Assembly (NCBI RefSeq): GCF_008929045.1
Contig: NZ_VFAH01000008.1
Span: 1-64,000 of the forward strand
Direction: 5' to 3'
DNA from: Noviherbaspirillum aerium
GTDB taxonomy: Bacteria > Pseudomonadota > Gammaproteobacteria > Burkholderiales > Burkholderiaceae_D
DNA length: 64,000 bases
This document shows, one piece after another, positions 60,447 through 64,000 of the stretch (positions within the stretch are counted from its first letter, which is position 1; each line of letters opens with the position of its first letter). The notes beneath the pieces were generated by a model. It was not told where the DNA came from, did not search any database, and worked only from the letters and a program-made list of their open reading frames with translations. The translations under genes and the position numbers were made by a program.

Positions 60447-63400
60447 ATGTTCAACTGGATAGTTCGTTCGAGCCTGGCGAACCGGCTGTTCGTTCTGGCC
60501 GCCGCCATCATCCTGGTGATCTACGGCACGTTCATGGCCCGGCGCACGCCGGTCGATGTCTTTCCCGACCTGAACAAGCCCGTGGTGACCGTGATGACCG
60601 AGGCCGGAGGCATGGCGCCGGAGGAGGTCGAGCAGCTGGTGTCGTTTCCCCTGGAAACCTCGCTCAACGGCATGCCCGGCGTGACGCGGGTGCGTTCCGT
60701 GTCGGGCGTCGGGCTGTCGATCGTCTATGCCGAGTTTGACTGGGGCACCGACGTCTACCGCAACCGGCAGCTGGTTTCGGAACGACTCACGCTCGTCAAG
60801 GAGCAGCTGCCGGAGAGCGTCACCCCGATCATGGGGCCGGTCTCGTCCATCATGGGCGAAATCATGCTGATCGCCTTGCCCATCGACGTATCGAAGGCAA
60901 GCCCGATGCAGGCCCGCGAGTATGCCGACTTCGTGCTGCGGCCGCGCCTGTTGTCCATTCCGGGCGTATCGCAGGTCATTCCGATCGGCGGCGAAGTTCG
61001 CCAGCTGCGCGTCGAACCCGACACGGCGCGCATGGCGCAGTTCGGCGTTTCGCTGGAGCAGGTTGCCAATGCGCTCCAGGGAGTTGCCGCCAACACGAGC
61101 GGCGGTTTCATCGACCTGAGCGCGCGCGAGTACCTTATCCGCAACCTGGGACGCACGACGCGCCTGGAAGACGTGAAGGGGATAGCGGTGGCATTCCGCA
61201 ACGGCACGCCGGTGTTGCTGGAACAGGTGGCGTCGGTGCGTTATGCCCCGGCCTTCAAGCGCGGGGATGCCGGCATGAACGGCAAGCCGGCGGTCATCGT
61301 CAGCGTCCAGAAGCAACCGGCCGCGGACACCGTCAAGCTGACCGACGACATTGAAAAGGCGCTGTGCGAACTCAGGCAGGGATTGCCGGCCGGCTTGGCG
61401 GCGCCGGAAATCCTCTTCCGCCAGGCCGACTTCATCGAGGCATCCATCGGCAACGTCGTCGACGCCCTGCGCGACGGCGCCATCATGGTCGCGATCGTGC
61501 TGTTCGCATTCCTGCTGAACTTCAGGACCACGGCGATTTCGCTGATCGCGATACCGCTGTCGCTGGCGGTCACCGCGGCGGCATTCCACCTGCTGGGCCA
61601 ATCCATCAACGTGATGACGCTCGGCGGACTGGCGATTGCCATCGGCGAACTGGTGGACGATGCCGTGGTCGACGTGGAAAACATCCTTCGAAGACTCAAG
61701 CAGCGCCAGGGAGAAATGAATCCGGCATCGGTGCTCGACACCATCTGGCACGCCTCGGTCGAGGTGCGTTCCGGGATTGTCTACGCGACAGCCATCGTGG
61801 TGCTGGTCTTCGTGCCGCTGTTCGCCCTGCCCGGAATCGAGGGGCGCCTGTTCGCGCCGCTCGGTATCGCTTACATCGTTTCCATCCTGGCATCCATGCT
61901 GGTATCGATGACGGTCACTCCCGTGCTTTCCTATTTCCTCCTGCTGCACATGAAGCAGCTTGGGCATGGAGACAGTCCGGTGGTGCGCACGCTCAAGGAA
62001 TGGGATGCCAGGGCGCTGGAGTGGTCCTTCCCGCGCGCCAGGCCCATCCTCGCCGTGGCAGCGCTGCTCGTGGCGGCGGCCGCGGCAACGGTGCCGTTCT
62101 TTCCCAAAGCCTTTCTGCCGCCCTTCAATGAAGGTTCGCTTGTGATGGGCATGACCTTCACGCCAGGCACATCCCTCGCCGAAGCCAACCGGATGGGCGC
62201 GCTTGCCGAAACGCTCATCAAGGAGGTGCCGGAAGTCAGCAAGGTGGGGCGCCGTACCGGCCGCGCCGAGCTGGATGAGCATGCCGAGGGCGTCCATTCC
62301 TCGGAAATCGACGTGGACCTGAAGCGTTCGGACCGCGACCGGGAACAGGTGATGGCCGACCTGAGGGCGAAGATGGCTGTCATTCCGGCCGCGGTCTCCA
62401 TCGGCCAGCCGATCTCGCACCGTCTCGACCATCTGCTTTCCGGCGTGCGCGCGCAGATCGCCGTCAAGGTCTACGGCGACGACCTCGACACCCTGCGCGG
62501 CCTCGCCGAGGGGCTGCGCGGCAGGTTCTCCAGCGTACAGGGGCTGGTGGATCTTTCCGTCGAGCGCCAGGTACTGATCCCGCAAATCAAGGTGCGCGTC
62601 GACTACCGCAAGGCGGCGCAGTACGGACTGGCTCCCGGCCAGGTGCTCAAGGCCCTGGAGACGCTGTCCGAGGGTGACCGCATGGCGCAGGTGGTTGACG
62701 GACCGCGCCGCTTCGACCTGATGCTGCGCCTGCCTGACCAGAGCCGCTCGCCGCAGGACCTGTCGCGCATCATGCTCGACAGCCCGGCCGGACAGGTGCC
62801 GCTGTCGGCGATTGCAGCGGTGGAGGAGAGCGACGGCCCGAACCAGATCGGCCGCGAGAACGGCCGGCGGCGCATCGTCGTCTACGCCAACACCGACGGT
62901 TCCGACATGTCGGGCATCATCGCCGACATTCGCAAGGCGGTGGCCGCGACAACCCTGCCGGCCGGCTATTTCATCAGCATCGAAGGCCAGTTCCAGGCGC
63001 AGGAGCAGGCGACACGTCTGATTGTCGGCCTGTCGCTGATATCGCTGGCGATGATTTTCCTGGTGCTCTATTCGCGCTACAAATCGGCGGCGCTGGCGCT
63101 GGTCATCATGGGGAATATTCCGTTCGCCCTCATCGGCAGCGTCATCGCGATGTGGATCGCGGGCATTTCGCTGTCCGTGGCATCCATGGTCGGCTTCATT
63201 ACCCTGACCGGTATCGCGACCCGCAACGGCATCCTGAAGGTCAGCCACTACATCAACCTCTGCAAGTTCGAGGGGGAAACCTTTGGCACGACCATGATTG
63301 TGCGCGGATCGCTTGAACGGCTGACGCCCGTGCTCATGACCGCGCTGGTGGCGGCGTTCGCGCTGGTGCCGCTGCTGCTGGCGGCCGATGCGCCAGGCAA

Positions 63401-63551
63401 GGAAATCCTGCATCCGGTGGCGGTGGTGATCTTCGGCGGCTTGATCAGTTCGACGCTGCTCGATACCTTGCTGACCCCGCTGATTTTCTGGCTGGTTGGC
63501 CGCCGGCCCCTGGAGCGCATCGTCGCCGGCAAGTCGCAGGAAGCGTATTGA
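60447..63551 (+). CDS. RND heavy-metal efflux pump, CzcA/CusA family
   Basis: 1034-residue inner-membrane proton antiporter with twelve expected spans in two halves. Family marks: [17 protein letters not shown] near the N-terminus, the TM4 segment [17 protein letters not shown] (396-412) with Asp404/Asp405 and Glu411, and [21 protein letters not shown] in the second half. The TM4 segment lacks the first Asp of the CzcA Zn/Co/Cd signature (DFG) and differs from CusA (MVDAAIVMIEN), so the metal is not settled by motif. I chose the ATG at 60447; the frame runs 52 codons further up but overlaps the adaptor gene. Confidence 0.94.
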   Translation: MFNWIVRSSLANRLFVLAAAIILVIYGTFMARRTPVDVFPDLNKPVVTVMTEAGGMAPEEVEQLVSFPLETSLNGMPGVTRVRSVSGVGLSIVYAEFDWGTDVYRNRQLVSERLTLVKEQLPESVTPIMGPVSSIMGEIMLIALPIDVSKASPMQAREYADFVLRPRLLSIPGVSQVIPIGGEVRQLRVEPDTARMAQFGVSLEQVANALQGVAANTSGGFIDLSAREYLIRNLGRTTRLEDVKGIAVAFRNGTPVLLEQVASVRYAPAFKRGDAGMNGKPAVIVSVQKQPAADTVKLTDDIEKALCELRQGLPAGLAAPEILFRQADFIEASIGNVVDALRDGAIMVAIVLFAFLLNFRTTAISLIAIPLSLAVTAAAFHLLGQSINVMTLGGLAIAIGELVDDAVVDVENILRRLKQRQGEMNPASVLDTIWHASVEVRSGIVYATAIVVLVFVPLFALPGIEGRLFAPLGIAYIVSILASMLVSMTVTPVLSYFLLLHMKQLGHGDSPVVRTLKEWDARALEWSFPRARPILAVAALLVAAAAATVPFFPKAFLPPFNEGSLVMGMTFTPGTSLAEANRMGALAETLIKEVPEVSKVGRRTGRAELDEHAEGVHSSEIDVDLKRSDRDREQVMADLRAKMAVIPAAVSIGQPISHRLDHLLSGVRAQIAVKVYGDDLDTLRGLAEGLRGRFSSVQGLVDLSVERQVLIPQIKVRVDYRKAAQYGLAPGQVLKALETLSEGDRMAQVVDGPRRFDLMLRLPDQSRSPQDLSRIMLDSPAGQVPLSAIAAVEESDGPNQIGRENGRRRIVVYANTDGSDMSGIIADIRKAVAATTLPAGYFISIEGQFQAQEQATRLIVGLSLISLAMIFLVLYSRYKSAALALVIMGNIPFALIGSVIAMWIAGISLSVASMVGFITLTGIATRNGILKVSHYINLCKFEGETFGTTMIVRGSLERLTPVLMTALVAAFALVPLLLAADAPGKEILHPVAVVIFGGLISSTLLDTLLTPLIFWLVGRRPLERIVAGKSQEAY

Positions 63552-63613
63552 TAACGGGCTGTTGCAGCGGCGCCCGGGCAAGAGCCGCTGCCGAATTCCC
63601 TAAGGAGAAAGCA

Positions 63614-63988
63614 ATGAAAAAACTATTGGCCCTGGCGGCAATCGGAATGGCCGTCGCATCCGGCCAGGCGCTCGCACACGGCGAGACGGCAAAGCATGGC
63701 GGCATCGTCCAGGAATCCAGTGCGGGCATCAGCCTTGAACTGGTGAGCAAGGACGGAAAGACCATGATTTACGTGGAAGATCATGGAAAGCCGGTGGCCA
63801 CCACGGGCGCCTCGGGCAAACTGACCGTGTTGAACGGCAGCCAGAAAACCGAAGTGGCGCTGGAGCCTGCCGGCGACAATGCCCTGGCTTCGAAAAGCGA
63901 TGCGAAGATTGCATCGGGGTCGAAAGCGATTGCGGCCATTACCTTCGCGGACAAGAAGACGGCGAGCGTACGATTCTCGGTCAGGTAA
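63614..63988 (+). CDS. Small exported protein at the end of the RND operon
   Basis: 124 residues: signal peptide of 21 ending ALA, mature start HGETAKHGG, then an all-beta-looking domain (ISLELVSKDGKTMIYVEDHGKPVATTGASGKLTVL) ending TASVRFSVR. AAGGAGAAAGCA precedes the ATG. The size and pattern suggest a small periplasmic metal-binding protein; no named family is recognised. It is the last complete gene in the window, 62 bp after the pump gene. Confidence 0.8.
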   Translation: MKKLLALAAIGMAVASGQALAHGETAKHGGIVQESSAGISLELVSKDGKTMIYVEDHGKPVATTGASGKLTVLNGSQKTEVALEPAGDNALASKSDAKIASGSKAIAAITFADKKTASVRFSVR

Positions 63989-64000
63989 TGTGGCAATGGC

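Noticed and set aside
59757-63581. Very long minus-strand open frame (1274 codons) opposite the RND pump and adaptor
   Set aside because: It is antisense to two well-supported genes with strong family motifs; its translation is His/Arg/Gln-rich low-complexity, typical of GC-rich antisense frames.

Overview
The window is a gene-dense stretch of a betaproteobacterial chromosome. The protein content and the gene order fit the Burkholderiales, most likely the Oxalobacteraceae (Herminiimonas / Noviherbaspirillum / Herbaspirillum-like). Supporting orders are sdhB-sdhE-gltA-odhA-odhB-lpdA-zapE, surE-pcm-nlpD-rpoS, rlmN-pilW-rodZ-ispG-hisS-yfgM-bamB-der-hfq-hflX-hflK-hflC-hisZ-purA, and rnr-rlmB. The genus is an inference; no rRNA is present to test it.

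Layout. 1-11135: the end of the succinate dehydrogenase operon, sdhE, citrate synthase, the complete 2-oxoglutarate dehydrogenase complex (E1, E2, E3), a small lipoprotein, ZapE and a secreted charged protein. 11136-17560: a looser stretch with a PP2C-type phosphatase, a DUF465 protein, a DinG/YoaA-like helicase, a PilZ protein and a quinone oxidoreductase, separated by intergenic DNA that carries interspersed repeats. 17560-23420: the surE-pcm-nlpD-rpoS stress cluster with a PolB-like exonuclease and RlmD. 23512-24857: a Bax-inhibitor-1 family membrane protein and ndk. 24919-40982: two long housekeeping runs covering rRNA methylation, pilus assembly, cell shape, isoprenoid and tRNA charging genes, outer-membrane assembly, ribosome GTPases, Hfq/HflX/HflKC, HisZ, PurA and a phosphoribosyltransferase. 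41342-55205: tRNA-Leu(CAG), rnr-rlmB, a compound repeat, cysE, yceH, lpxH, two cyclophilins, cysS, a DNA glycosylase, accA, tilS, lysC and tRNA-Ser(GCT). 55206-63988: an accessory heavy-metal region.

The least ordinary part is the last 9 kb. Immediately after tRNA-Ser(GCT), the tRNA 3' end and its terminator are repeated about 140 bp downstream, as expected at an integration site. Beyond that lie a CopZ-like metallochaperone under a textbook MerR/CueR-type promoter (19-bp spacer with the dyad inside it), a DUF305 protein, and a divergent six-gene operon. That operon encodes a His-rich exported protein, a CzcC-like outer-membrane factor, an unrecognised 186-aa membrane-anchored protein, a CzcB-like adaptor, a CzcA/CusA-like RND pump and a 124-aa exported protein. 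The regulator and any copper ATPase are not in the window.

Two short non-autonomous repeat families with terminal inverted repeats are visible: family 1 (about 160 bp, three copies) and family 2 (about 125 bp, two copies). They abut as one compound unit at 44932-45214. One family-1 copy supplies the stop codon of the PilZ gene. I found no CRISPR array, no phage genes, no transposase or integrase, and no defence system. Apart from the repeats and the metal region, the window reads as conserved housekeeping DNA.
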